Assembly (NCBI GenBank): GCA_905221385.1
Contig: CAJNCV010000002.1
Span: forward strand, 179,754 to 243,753
From: a bacterium
Lineage (GTDB): Bacteria > Bacillota > Bacilli > Lactobacillales > Streptococcaceae
Direction: 5' to 3'
Length of the DNA stretch: 64,000 nt
Shown piece after piece: positions 56,549 to 64,000 of the stretch. Under the pieces are notes generated by a model, which saw nothing but the letters and a program-made list of their open reading frames with translations, did no database searches and was not told the DNA's origin. Made by a program: the position numbers and the translations under genes. Positions within the stretch are counted from its first letter, which is position 1. Each line of letters begins with the position of its first letter.

Positions 56549-56950
56549 CTATCCAATACCAGCTCTCAATGTTGCTTCTTTTAGTTCTTGTTTACGGTAA
56601 CTACGAGGGAGAAAAGCACGAATCTCATCTTCATTAAAACCAATTTGCATGCGTTTGGTATCTGTAATAATTGGGCGACGCAAAAGACTAGGATATTGCT
56701 CAATCATCTGAAGCAACTCCGATACCGAGATACTCTCTACATCAATATCTAATTTTTGAAAAATTTTTGAACGAGTTGAAATGATGTCATCAGTACCATT
56801 TTCGGTCAAGGAAAGAATATGTTGTAATTCTTTTCTTGTTAAAGGACTAGTCATAATATTATGCTCTTGAAAGGGCACTTTATGCGTCTCTAACCAAGCC
56901 TTTGCCTTACGACATGATGTACAACTCGGTGATAAAAATAGTGTAATCAT
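56549..56950 (-). CDS. spx: Spx/ArsC-family transcriptional regulator
   Basis: A 133-aa Spx-type protein that binds the RNA polymerase alpha subunit and redirects transcription under thiol stress. The redox motif is Cys10-Thr-Ser-Cys13 in LSPSCTSCRKAKAWL. LRRPIITDTKRMQIGFNEDEIR is the conserved RPI region near the C-terminus. Streptococci have two Spx paralogues; I cannot tell from the sequence alone which one this is. A TATAAT -10 lies upstream. Confidence 0.92.
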   Translation of the reverse strand: MITLFLSPSCTSCRKAKAWLETHKVPFQEHNIMTSPLTRKELQHILSLTENGTDDIISTRSKIFQKLDIDVESISVSELLQMIEQYPSLLRRPIITDTKRMQIGFNEDEIRAFLPRSYRKQELKEATLRAGIG

Positions 56951-57024
56951 GCTTTTCTCTTCTTTTATCTATACTTGCTATTTCTATTATACAAAAAAAT
57001 AAAGCGCTTGACTAGGTATTTTTA

Positions 57025-57058
57025 GAAAAAAAGCCTATTTTTTCATAGAAAATAGACT
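57025..57058 (-). terminator. Terminator after the TIGR01906 membrane-protein gene
   Basis: On the minus strand AGTCTATTTT / AAAATAGGCT followed by a T-run, about 110 nt past the stop. No gene is visible in the stretch between. Confidence 0.75.
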
Positions 57059-57170
57059 GTTTTCTGCAAAAATCTCCTGCTTTGCAAGTTTATCTTTAGG
57101 ATAACCTAACAATAAATAGGGAGTAGAGCAACTTCTCTCGTTTTTTATTAAAAATACAGAACTTTTTCCA

Positions 57171-57788
57171 CTATTTCCTTGAAGCTTTAACAAAAAGGAA
57201 ACCAAACATTCCTTCATACAAAGCAAAGAAAAGTAAAAAGGCATGGAGGAAGAAAGTCTCTGGTAAAATCAGAATAACTCGATCCTTTGCAGGATCAAAG
57301 AGCCAGGTATCATCTCCCCAAAAGAGAATCTGATGGAAAAGCGTAAAAAATTGCTCAAACCCAATCAACACTCCTACAAGCCCAATGATCAGGGGCAATA
57401 GTACTAGAGTTAAAATACTTTTACGATATAAGGGGAGAAAACCCTTTTTTACAATCTTTTTAACAAAGAAATAGAAACTTGGTAATGTCAACAAAGTGAG
57501 TAACTGAACCAAGTGGAAGAGATTCTTCACCACCGCAAAGTGATGTAGACCTGCCGCTGATGAACGAAAATCTGGCATCTCTAAGACCTGACTAAAGGGA
57601 TTGGTCAGGTAATTCATCAAAATATGAAAGTTGTACTGAATGGTTTCTGGCTTTAGATAGACTCGATTCGCTAAGTTCAGCCACTGAATCTCCATGGGAT
57701 AGAAAATCCAAGCCAGATAAATGGTTAAGAGGATAGACAGGGAGAGGAGAAAGAGCATACTTCCCCCAAAGGTTAGTTTAGTTTTCAT
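57171..57788 (-). CDS. TIGR01906-family integral membrane protein
   Basis: A 205-aa protein with about four or five membrane helices and a conserved acidic extracellular segment ([14 protein letters not shown] and [17 protein letters not shown]). Relatives are known as lactobacillus/streptococcus membrane proteins of unknown function. I chose the ATG at 57788 (MKTKLTFGG), which overlaps the nagD stop by 11 nt. It is probably co-transcribed with nagD, the thioesterase and hemW. Confidence 0.82.
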   Translation of the reverse strand: MKTKLTFGGSMLFLLSLSILLTIYLAWIFYPMEIQWLNLANRVYLKPETIQYNFHILMNYLTNPFSQVLEMPDFRSSAAGLHHFAVVKNLFHLVQLLTLLTLPSFYFFVKKIVKKGFLPLYRKSILTLVLLPLIIGLVGVLIGFEQFFTLFHQILFWGDDTWLFDPAKDRVILILPETFFLHAFLLFFALYEGMFGFLFVKASRK

Positions 57789-58551
57789 CAAAATTCCACT
57801 CCGCAAGGCTAGAAACTACATGAGTTGGTGCGATTGGCAGGTCCGCTACTTCTTCTGCCTTGGTAAAACCTGTCGTCACCAAGAGTGTTGGAATGCCATT
57901 GTCAATCCCTGCTCGGATATCTGTCAGGTAGTTGTCCCCAACCATGAGCAACTCTTCTCTTTTCAAACCTAAGTGCTCAACCGCCTTGTCCATAATGATA
58001 GCATTTGGTTTCCCAATATAAACTGGTTTTACTCGTGTTGCTACTTCAAGAAGTGTAATTAGTGAACCAGCACCAGGCAAAAGACCACGTTCCGTCGGGA
58101 TATTGAGGTCAGGATTGGTTCCGATAAAGTGAGCCCCCTTTTGAATGGCTAGAGTTGCTGTGGCAAATTTTTCATAGTCAACTTGCCAGTCCAGTCCAAC
58201 TACCACATAGGCTGGATTTTCCTTGTTTTCCACATAACCAGCCGCCTTGATGGCATCCTTGAGCCCCGCTTCACCGATGACATAGACTGTCTTCTCCAGT
58301 CCCAAGTCGTTCATATAGTCGATGGTTGCCAGAGTCGCTGTATAGACAGTTGATAGAGGCGTATTAATATTAAAATTCTGAGCCAGCATCTCTTGAACAC
58401 TCTCAGGAGTTCGAGTTGTATTATTAGTTACAAAGAGATAGGGAATTTCTCGCTTTTGCAGTTCATGGACAAAAGCCTCACCCGCCGGAATTCGGTCTTT
58501 CCCCTTGTAAATGGTTCCGTCTAAATCAATTAAATAACCTTTATAAGCCAT
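57778..58551 (-). CDS. nagD: HAD-superfamily phosphatase, NagD-like
   Basis: A 257-aa type IIA HAD hydrolase. Motif I is [11 protein letters not shown] near residue 10, motif II is [11 protein letters not shown], the lysine motif is in YIGKPNAII, and motif IV is [10 protein letters not shown]. NagD enzymes dephosphorylate nucleotides and small phosphates. I chose the ATG at 58551 (MAYKGYLID) with AAAGGG upstream; an in-frame Met 8 codons earlier overlaps the thioesterase end. Confidence 0.92.
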   Translation of the reverse strand: MAYKGYLIDLDGTIYKGKDRIPAGEAFVHELQKREIPYLFVTNNTTRTPESVQEMLAQNFNINTPLSTVYTATLATIDYMNDLGLEKTVYVIGEAGLKDAIKAAGYVENKENPAYVVVGLDWQVDYEKFATATLAIQKGAHFIGTNPDLNIPTERGLLPGAGSLITLLEVATRVKPVYIGKPNAIIMDKAVEHLGLKREELLMVGDNYLTDIRAGIDNGIPTLLVTTGFTKAEEVADLPIAPTHVVSSLAEWNFDEN

Positions 58552-58561
58552 ATCGCCCTTT

Positions 58562-59299
58562 CTAATTGCCTTCAATTTCTTGCCACGTAATCATAGCTTG
58601 GGCATTTATCTCGCCATCACTGATAATCTCATGCTTGCTTTCTAGTCCCTTGAGTTCATACGCTGAAGCAATCATTCCACCTGGTCGCACTTCTTTGACA
58701 TATTTGAGATTGATTTTCTTTGGAATATACTTGGTCAAAAAGTCTGCTCCCATGACCTCAAAAATCCAATCCAGGTATTTGCTGTTATTAACATGACCAT
58801 TCATATCCAAGTCGTAAAAGCGAACATGGTAGTCTTTACTGATCGGGTTTTCTAGATTTGCATACTTTGGCCCACGGATGAGTTTTTTATCAAACTCAGA
58901 CTGATAAGGAGCGACAATCTCCGGTTCCACAGCATGAACTTTACGACTGTCTCTATCCATGAGAACAAAGGTTGCTAACATGCGAATGATTTCTTGACCT
59001 GCTTCATCATAGATAGTGAAACGGCGGTAGCAAAAAAGACGATTGTAAGTCAATGCTTCTGTTTCGATCGTAATCTCTTCAGCAAAGCGAGGCAAGCGAA
59101 CCACGTCAATCGCATAGTCTGTAATAATCCAGACCAGATTGTAACGTTCTAACATATCCTTGTCACTAACTCCCAATTCAATGGACTGCATACCTGATAC
59201 TTGCAAGGACAGCAAAATCACATCTGGAAGTTTGATATGACCGTTCATGTCCGCCATATCAAAAGGAATTTTCATTTTCATTTGATAAGTTAAGCCCAT
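58562..59299 (-). CDS. Acyl-ACP thioesterase
   Basis: A double-hotdog thioesterase of 245 aa (Fat-type). The N-terminal hotdog has [14 protein letters not shown], and the C-terminal hotdog has [20 protein letters not shown], where the Asn and His belong to the catalytic centre. It releases fatty acids from acyl-ACP, affecting membrane lipid composition. It starts 4 nt after hemW and 10 nt before nagD. Confidence 0.93.
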   Translation of the reverse strand: MGLTYQMKMKIPFDMADMNGHIKLPDVILLSLQVSGMQSIELGVSDKDMLERYNLVWIITDYAIDVVRLPRFAEEITIETEALTYNRLFCYRRFTIYDEAGQEIIRMLATFVLMDRDSRKVHAVEPEIVAPYQSEFDKKLIRGPKYANLENPISKDYHVRFYDLDMNGHVNNSKYLDWIFEVMGADFLTKYIPKKINLKYVKEVRPGGMIASAYELKGLESKHEIISDGEINAQAMITWQEIEGN

Positions 59300-59303
59300 C
59301 GTT

Positions 59304-60434
59304 CTACTCCAAAATAAATCGTTCTGCTACAGTGTCTCCTAAAAAGAGACCCCTCTTTGTCATTCGGACACGGTCACCATCGACCTCCATGAGTCCTTGT
59401 TGAACCAAGTCTCTGATGATCTCGCCATAAAGTCCATCAAAGGACCGTCCAAATTTCTCCTCAAATCGCGCCATGGAGACTCCGGATTTCTTCCGGAGGC
59501 CTAGGAACATTTCTTCTTCCATCTGCTCCCTTTGACTCAGGTGTTCTTCTGTAATCCGAACATTTCCTGCCTCTACCGCATTGAGATAGTGGCGGATAGG
59601 TCCATGGTTTTTATAACGCACCCCGTCCACATAACCTGAAGCACCCGCACCGATACCATAATACTCGGCATTGTCCCAGTACATGAGATTGTGGCGACTT
59701 TCAAAGCCCGGTTTGGAGAAATTGGAAATCTCATAATGCTCAAAACCAGCTCGCTCCAGTTCTGCGATGATGTAGTCAAACATCTCCGCTTCTAACTCTT
59801 CCTTAGGCAGAGGCAATTTCCCACGTCTCATGCGGTTCATAAAGACCGTATGATTTTCCAAAATCAAGCTATAAAGACTCATATGAGGAATATCAAGCGA
59901 GATAGCCTTAGCTACATTGTCCTTGACCTGAGCCATAGTTTGACCAGGTAGAGCGTAAATCAAGTCGATGGAGATATTGTCAAAACCAGCCAGTTTTAGG
60001 CGGTCGATATTTTCATAAATATCCTTCTCCAAGTGACTACGCCCAATCTTTTTCAGCATTTTATCATCAAAAGTCTGCACGCCTAAGGAAACACGATTGA
60101 CTGGTGACTGTTTCAAAACCGCAATCTTATCTGCATCCAAGTCTCCTGGGTTGGCCTCAATGGTCAACTCTTCCAAGACAGACAAGTCTAGATTTTTAGT
60201 CAGGCCATCCAAGAGCACTTCTAGTTGCGGAGCGGACAAAGCCGTTGGTGTCCCACCTCCAATATAGAGGGTTCGCAATTTTTGGATATCATAAGAACGA
60301 AACTCTTCTAGCAGATGCTCCAAATAACTATCTACTGGCTGATTCTTGATAAACACCTTTGAAAAGTCACAATAATAACAAATCTGTGTGCAAAAGGGAA
60401 TATGCACGTAGGCGGACGTTGGTTTTTTCTGCAT
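59304..60434 (-). CDS. hemW: Heme chaperone HemW (radical-SAM, coproporphyrinogen-oxidase-like)
   Basis: A 376-aa radical-SAM protein that resembles HemN but acts as a heme chaperone. The iron-sulfur motif is PFCTQICYYCDF (CxxxCxxC) near residue 17, followed by YIGGGTPTAL. Streptococci lack heme synthesis, which argues against a HemN role. I chose the ATG at 60434 (MQKKPTSAYVHIP). An extended -10, TGG-TATAAT, ends 7 nt upstream and no ribosome-binding site fits, so a leaderless mRNA is predicted. Longer in-frame starts would run through the promoter and terminator. Confidence 0.93.
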   Translation of the reverse strand: MQKKPTSAYVHIPFCTQICYYCDFSKVFIKNQPVDSYLEHLLEEFRSYDIQKLRTLYIGGGTPTALSAPQLEVLLDGLTKNLDLSVLEELTIEANPGDLDADKIAVLKQSPVNRVSLGVQTFDDKMLKKIGRSHLEKDIYENIDRLKLAGFDNISIDLIYALPGQTMAQVKDNVAKAISLDIPHMSLYSLILENHTVFMNRMRRGKLPLPKEELEAEMFDYIIAELERAGFEHYEISNFSKPGFESRHNLMYWDNAEYYGIGAGASGYVDGVRYKNHGPIRHYLNAVEAGNVRITEEHLSQREQMEEEMFLGLRKKSGVSMARFEEKFGRSFDGLYGEIIRDLVQQGLMEVDGDRVRMTKRGLFLGDTVAERFILE

Positions 60435-60441
60435 AGTATTT

Positions 60442-60450
60442 ATTATACCA
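60442..60450 (-). promoter_or_regulatory. hemW extended -10 promoter, probably leaderless
   Basis: On the minus strand TGG-TATAAT (-10 at 60447-60442) then 7 nt to the ATG at 60434. Confidence 0.6.
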
Positions 60451-60473
60451 CAAAGACAGGTTTGCAGATAAAA

Positions 60474-60504
60474 ATCACCATCTCCAAGAACTAGAGATGG
60501 TGAT
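60474..60504 (-). terminator. Terminator of the hprK-lgt-DUF948-YtxH unit
   Basis: Perfect 11-bp stem ATCACCATCTC / GAGATGGTGAT with a 9-nt loop; TTTTTAT follows on the minus strand, just before the hemW promoter. Confidence 0.9.
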
Positions 60505-60507
60505 GTT

Positions 60508-60906
60508 TTATTCTTCTGTAATATCAATAATAATCTCTTCTTCGTCTTCTACGATATCTGGAGTTGCTGACTGTTCTTGCCACTGCTCCTTGAGGTTGTT
60601 AAAGGTTTCCTTTGACACTTCTGTCGCTTGTCGAGCACAGGTTTTGGCTTGGTCAAGGACACTGTCAAACGTGATTTCACCAGATTCTACTTGTTCCTTT
60701 GTTTTCAGCACAAAGTCCGTTGCTTGTTCCTTCACTTCTGTCAATTTCTCACAGACTTGCTCTTTGGCATATTCTGGATCTTCTCTCAAATCATCTAGAA
60801 AATCCTGAGCTTGACTACAAACTTGCTTGCCCTTGTCACTCGTCAAAAACAAAGCAAGAGCTGCACCTGAAACTGTTCCTAAAAGGATAGAGGATAGTTT
60901 TCCCAT
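60508..60906 (-). CDS. YtxH-domain protein
   Basis: A 132-aa protein with the YtxH N-terminus MGKLSSILLGTVSGAALALFLT, a single membrane anchor, followed by SDKGKQVCSQAQDFLDDL and a long helical tail ending in acidic residues. YtxH/GvpP-like proteins are stress-linked in Bacillus, but function is unknown. It is the last gene of the hprK-lgt unit and sits 15 nt after the DUF948 gene; the two families often occur together. Confidence 0.88.
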   Translation of the reverse strand: MGKLSSILLGTVSGAALALFLTSDKGKQVCSQAQDFLDDLREDPEYAKEQVCEKLTEVKEQATDFVLKTKEQVESGEITFDSVLDQAKTCARQATEVSKETFNNLKEQWQEQSATPDIVEDEEEIIIDITEE

Positions 60907-60921
60907 AAGATTTCTCCTTTT

Positions 60922-61305
60922 TTATTTTTTGAAAAATTTACTTGCTATACGAAGAGCTGACAAGCCTGCACCTGTTTTGATGGTCTTTGAACCAGCAGAT
61001 GAAGCTTTTTTGCCTAAAACACGTGCATGTTGGTTGAGGTCAGATACTGACTCAGACAAGTCCGCCACCGCCGTAAAGAGTGGATCAATCGTCGCAACTT
61101 TGACATTAATATCGTCTGCTAACACATTGACCTTAACCAACAATTCATTAGTCTGATGCAAGGTAACATTCACATCTGAGCTCAATGTTTTGATGGTTTT
61201 CTCAGTCTCATCAATCATACGACCTGCTTTTTGAATCGTGATTGTCAAATAGACTAAACAGACAATCAAAGCAATCGCAACAAGAATATATGCAACTTCT
61301 AACAT
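60922..61305 (-). CDS. DUF948-domain protein
   Basis: A 127-aa protein with one N-terminal membrane helix (VAYILVAIALIVCLVYLTITI) and a coiled-coil-like DUF948 segment (INVKVATIDPLFTAVADLSESVSDLN). Function is unknown. It begins next to the lgt stop and precedes the YtxH gene, a common pairing in Firmicutes. Confidence 0.88.
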   Translation of the reverse strand: MLEVAYILVAIALIVCLVYLTITIQKAGRMIDETEKTIKTLSSDVNVTLHQTNELLVKVNVLADDINVKVATIDPLFTAVADLSESVSDLNQHARVLGKKASSAGSKTIKTGAGLSALRIASKFFKK

Positions 61306-62094
61306 TTATTTTTCCTCCTCTGTATGATAGAACGGAGCTTTCTTTTGATTTTGATAAAGTATAATAAAAATACCAAGTCCGATAAGGACAACTGATAACC
61401 ATTGGGAAACTCGTAGACCAAAGAACATGAGACTATCCGTTCGCATCCCTTCAATGATCATACGACCAAATCCATACCAAATCAAGTAGAAAGCAGTGAT
61501 CTGACCACGTCTGATTCCCTTCAATTTTCTTCTAAAAATCAGAATCAAAGCAAATCCAATCAGATTCCAAACCGACTCGTAAAGGAAGGTCGGCTGACGG
61601 TAGCTACCGTCAATGTACATCTGATCACGAATGAAGCCTGGCAAATAATCCAGACTATCTACTGCTGCACCGTAGGCTTCTTGGTTAAAAAAGTTCCCCC
61701 AGCGACCCAAACTTTGGGCAATCATGACACTCGGTGCTGCTATGTCTAAGAAATCCCAAGTATTAATCAGCTTTCTATCTGCAAAGATATAAAGGACAAT
61801 AGCTCCTGCTATCAAACCTCCATAAATGGCCAAACCACCATTCCAGATGGCGATGATTTCACCTGGATTTTGCAGATAGTAATCTAAGCGAAAGAGTACA
61901 TAGTATAATCTAGCGCCTAAAATCGCAACTGGAAAAGCAATCAGGATAAAATCCAAAATGTCATCTGACAGGATTTTCTTTTTAGGAGCTTCTTTCATGG
62001 CAAGGTAGACTGCCAAAACCAAACCAGCCACAATACACAAAGCATACCAACGAATAGAAAAAGGACCGATTTCAAATGCGACTGGATTAATCAT
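61306..62094 (-). CDS. lgt: Prolipoprotein diacylglyceryl transferase
   Basis: Attaches diacylglycerol to the lipobox cysteine of prolipoproteins such as PnrA, SlrA and PstS in this window. The 262-aa membrane enzyme has seven helices, [20 protein letters not shown] at the start and the signature [13 protein letters not shown] containing the essential Arg and Asn. It overlaps hprK by 8 nt, the common hprK-lgt pairing in Firmicutes. Confidence 0.97.
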   Translation of the reverse strand: MINPVAFEIGPFSIRWYALCIVAGLVLAVYLAMKEAPKKKILSDDILDFILIAFPVAILGARLYYVLFRLDYYLQNPGEIIAIWNGGLAIYGGLIAGAIVLYIFADRKLINTWDFLDIAAPSVMIAQSLGRWGNFFNQEAYGAAVDSLDYLPGFIRDQMYIDGSYRQPTFLYESVWNLIGFALILIFRRKLKGIRRGQITAFYLIWYGFGRMIIEGMRTDSLMFFGLRVSQWLSVVLIGLGIFIILYQNQKKAPFYHTEEEK

Positions 62095-63022
62095 TTTTCA
62101 CCTCATTTTGAGCGATCAGACTTGTCAAGCGTTCTTCAAATAAACGTGTCGCATCAAAGCCCATTTCCTTAGCACGGTAGTTCATGGCAGCTGCTTCAAT
62201 AACAACAGAAATATTGCGTCCTGTTTTTACTGGAATGCGGATACGCGGAATCGTTACACCAGAAACTTCGAGTTCTTCAGCATTGTTTCCTAGACGATCA
62301 AAAGTCTTATGAGTATCATAATTTTCCAAGTAAACAGCTAACTGGACTTGTGAGGAATCTTTTACAGCACTTGCTCCGTAGAGACTCATCACGTCAATAA
62401 TACCCACTCCACGAATCTCAAGTAAATGCTTCAAAATTTCAGCGGGCTCTCCCCAAAGGGTCATTTCATCCTTGGCAAAGATATCCACACGGTCATCTGC
62501 TACCAAACGATGTCCGCGTTTCACAAGCTCAAGACCTGTCTCGCTCTTACCGATACCACTATCCCCTTGGATCAAGACCCCCATGCCATAGATGTCCATC
62601 AAGACACCATGAACACTCGTACGTTCAGCCAAACGGGAATCAAGGTAGCTAGATAACTCTCCAGATAAACGACTGGTTGATGTTCGACTGGTTAGAATCG
62701 CAATCTTACATTCCCTAGCAGCTTTCAACATTTCTTCTGGCACTACCAAGCCACGAGCAACGATGACAGCAGGTGTTTCAGGTAGAAACATTTTCTTCAG
62801 AACTTGATAACGGTTATGGGCAGGCATAGCGACCAAATAGGACCACTCCTTCATCCCTAACAGCTGAATCCGTTCTGGAGTATAGTAATCAAAATAGCCC
62901 GTCATTTCAAGACCAGGTCTCATAATGTCCGCAGTATTGATTTCCTTTTCAAGCAATTTGCCTTCACCATAGACAATATCTAGTCTGAGCTTTTCAATGA
63001 TTTCTCTTACTAAAACCGACAT
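62087..63022 (-). CDS. hprK: HPr kinase/phosphorylase
   Basis: Phosphorylates HPr at Ser46 to trigger carbon catabolite repression and reverses it. The 311-aa protein has the P-loop [19 protein letters not shown] (about residues 152-170) and the signature region [16 protein letters not shown] chose the ATG at 63022 (MSVLVREI) with AAGGAGG upstream. TGA-TATAAT (63062-63054, minus strand) is its -10. Confidence 0.97.
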   Translation of the reverse strand: MSVLVREIIEKLRLDIVYGEGKLLEKEINTADIMRPGLEMTGYFDYYTPERIQLLGMKEWSYLVAMPAHNRYQVLKKMFLPETPAVIVARGLVVPEEMLKAARECKIAILTSRTSTSRLSGELSSYLDSRLAERTSVHGVLMDIYGMGVLIQGDSGIGKSETGLELVKRGHRLVADDRVDIFAKDEMTLWGEPAEILKHLLEIRGVGIIDVMSLYGASAVKDSSQVQLAVYLENYDTHKTFDRLGNNAEELEVSGVTIPRIRIPVKTGRNISVVIEAAAMNYRAKEMGFDATRLFEERLTSLIAQNEVKND

Positions 63023-63116
63023 AATTTCCTCCTTCAATCGAGTTCTCCCTACTATTATATCAAATTGTAGTTGGAAGTTTCCTTTTTTTGCAGAATTTAC
63101 AGTATTTATTTAAAAG

Positions 63117-63140
63117 AAAAAGACTAGATTTCTCTAGCCT
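63117..63140 (-). terminator. rpsU terminator
   Basis: AGACTAGA / TCTCTAGCCT stem with a T-run on the minus strand. Confidence 0.8.
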
Positions 63141-63151
63141 TTCATTTCTAA

Positions 63152-63328
63152 TTAGAATTTTTTACGTTTACGAGCTGCTTCTGATTTACGTTTACGTTTT
63201 ACAGAAGGTTTTTCATAGAATTCACGTTTGCGTGTTTCTTGAAGAGTACCAGCTTTAGTAACCGCACGTTTGAAACGACGAAGTGCATCGTCAAGAGATT
63301 CATTCTTACGTACTACTGTTTTAGACAT
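63152..63328 (-). CDS. rpsU: 30S ribosomal protein bS21
   Basis: A 58-aa basic small-subunit protein, [20 protein letters not shown] at the start and a Lys/Arg-rich tail [15 protein letters not shown] chose the ATG at 63328 with GAAGGGAG upstream; an in-frame ATG 24 nt earlier adds residues outside the family. It has its own promoter and terminator. Confidence 0.96.
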
Positions 63329-63362
63329 TTTTTTCACTCCCTTCAAGTTCAAGATCTATTCT

Positions 63363-63391
63363 ATTTTACACGCAAAATGAATAAATGTCAA
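63363..63391 (-). promoter_or_regulatory. rpsU promoter
   Basis: On the minus strand TTGACA (63391-63386), 17 bp, TAAAAT (63368-63363). Confidence 0.8.
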
Positions 63392-63493
63392 GGGAAAAAC
63401 GGCTATAAACTTATATTATCTTCAATTTTAATTTTGTTTGAAAGTTCTATAATGAAGTTAGCCACCCAGCCTTCCTAAAAATGAGCTGGTTCA

Positions 63494-63625
63494 ACTAGCT
63501 TATAGCTAGTCCTTGATTTCATTTGATAATAGGCTTGAAGATGTTAGGCCCGCTAGCCAAGGCTAAGTCTAGCCTTGGTTTAGCTGAAAAAACAGCTTCA
63601 AGGGTTCCTCTTGTCAAATGAAATC
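63494..63625. repeat. Nested palindromes beside the IS30 remnant
   Basis: ACTAGCT-TAT-AGCTAGT (63494-63510) is a perfect hairpin. Next to it a 111-bp unit has perfect outer arms GATTTCATTTGA (63515-63526) and TCAAATGAAATC (63614-63625), inner arms CTTGAAG (63534-63540) and CTTCAAG (63596-63602), and inner hairpins CCAAGGCT-AAGTCT-AGCCTTGG (63557-63578) and AGCTG-A6-CAGCT (63582-63597). It resembles a miniature inverted-repeat element or an IS end. I cannot assign it to BOX, RUP or SPRITE from memory. No gene is visible here. Confidence 0.6.
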
Positions 63626-63629
63626 TAGT

Positions 63630-64000
63630 TTTAGGCATAAGAAAACACCTCTGTGTTATACTTGTTGTTCACCACAAACACAAGAAAGGCACAGAGATGC
63701 AAAACCATTATACTACAAAAGCTAAACATTTGACAATCCATAGGCCGTCGGTCAATAGAACGTTGGAAAAATGAAGGAAAATCAAATAGAGAAATCGCCT
63801 CTCTACTTGGAAAAGCTCCTCAGACCATCCACAATGAAATCAAGCGTGGGACAGTCCTATAATGTATTAGAAAAGGACGATTCAAAAAGATGTATTCTGC
63901 CGACTATGCTCAAATGGTTTATGAAACCAATCGGAAGCGCTCTGTGAAGAAATCAATCTTGACCAAAGAACTAAAACAAAAGATTCTCCACTATCATAAC
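63630..64000 (+). mobile_element. IS30-family insertion sequence remnant (partial)
   Basis: Holds the damaged transposase start plus the leader before it (with CTCTGTGTTATA and GGCACAGAG). The outer boundary is not certain because the right end lies outside the window and no target duplication can be checked. Confidence 0.6.
63697..64000 (+). pseudogene. Broken IS30-family transposase (IS1239-like), cut by the window end
   Basis: The frame opens MQNHYTTKAKHLTIH, stops being homologous near 63741, and continues in the +1 frame as RRSIERWKNEGKSNREIASL and GKAPQTIHNEIKRGT, the N-terminal helix-turn-helix of IS30-type transposases. A TAA at 63860 then interrupts it, after which the same frame continues with KMYSADYAQMVYETNRKRS to the window edge. 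One frameshift and one nonsense codon mean it cannot be active. The catalytic DDE part lies beyond the window. The left terminal repeat probably lies between about 63630 and 63690. Confidence 0.85.

Noticed and set aside
57035..57244. A small minus-strand gene after the TIGR01906 gene
   Set aside because: It overlaps that gene's end in another frame and runs through the terminator hairpin; no conserved features.
63557..63602. Hairpins near the IS remnant as a CRISPR or tRNA gene
   Set aside because: There are no regularly spaced direct repeats and no cloverleaf with a tRNA T-loop.

Overview
This window is chromosomal DNA from a Mitis-group Streptococcus (S. mitis / oralis / infantis / pneumoniae complex). 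That assignment rests on protein-level recognition of many genes and on gene order. Long blocks match what I remember of the pneumococcal chromosome: the parE-plsY-nucleoside salvage-coaA-rpsT block, the metG to pyrDA block, and the potD to rpsU block. The joins between these blocks differ from pneumococcus, so the window looks like a related oral species or a rearranged strain. No tRNA, rRNA, CRISPR array or prophage is visible.

Layout. 1-5306 holds topoisomerase IV (parC 5' end and parE) with three accessory genes between the subunits: a CPBP membrane protease, an aminoglycoside-adenylyltransferase-like gene and an unknown gene. 5442-15885 has plsY, then a long leftward nucleoside uptake and salvage operon (methyltransferase, pdp, deoC, cdd, pnrA-like lipoprotein, ABC ATPase, two permeases), then coaA, rpsT and a FlaR-like kinase. 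15902-24477 has metG, a MacAB-like ABC efflux set, gor, bioY, a PC4-like ssDNA-binding protein and a stand-alone ATP-cone protein. 24489-35421 is housekeeping: trmD-rimM, a MazG-like pyrophosphohydrolase, khpA-rpsP, slrA, an ABC-F protein, rlmN, sodA, holA and pyrDA. 35626-40228 is an accessory-looking stretch: gdhA, an acetyltransferase, a TetR/oxidoreductase unit, an EXLDI protein and a decayed gene. 40229-54056 holds murB-potABCD (spermidine/putrescine uptake), a YhfC membrane protease with acetolactate decarboxylase, a MocR regulator, an orphan amino-acid binding protein, and pstSCAB1B2-phoU (phosphate uptake). 54202-63328 holds rsmF, an IMPase, UPF0223, an Spx protein, nagD, a thioesterase, hemW, lgt, hprK and rpsU. 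The right edge is a palindrome-rich spacer and a broken IS30-family transposase cut by the window end.

How the genes work together. The nucleoside operon couples uptake with phosphorolysis and deamination, and RNA hairpins around the lipoprotein gene probably set its higher dose. The pot and pst units are complete ABC importers with their own regulators or leaders. The TetR/oxidoreductase pair shows a near-consensus promoter with a 16-bp palindrome at the start site.

The most unusual signals are regulatory or small: three genes (plsY, the RsmC-like methyltransferase, hemW) with an extended -10 placed only 6-7 nt before the ATG, which predicts leaderless mRNAs; a possible short RNA after the acetyltransferase gene; a structured leader before potA; a frameshifted gene hidden between rimM and the MazG-like gene; a broken gene readable in three frames before potD; and nested palindromes beside the IS remnant. 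I see no clear large new multi-gene system.
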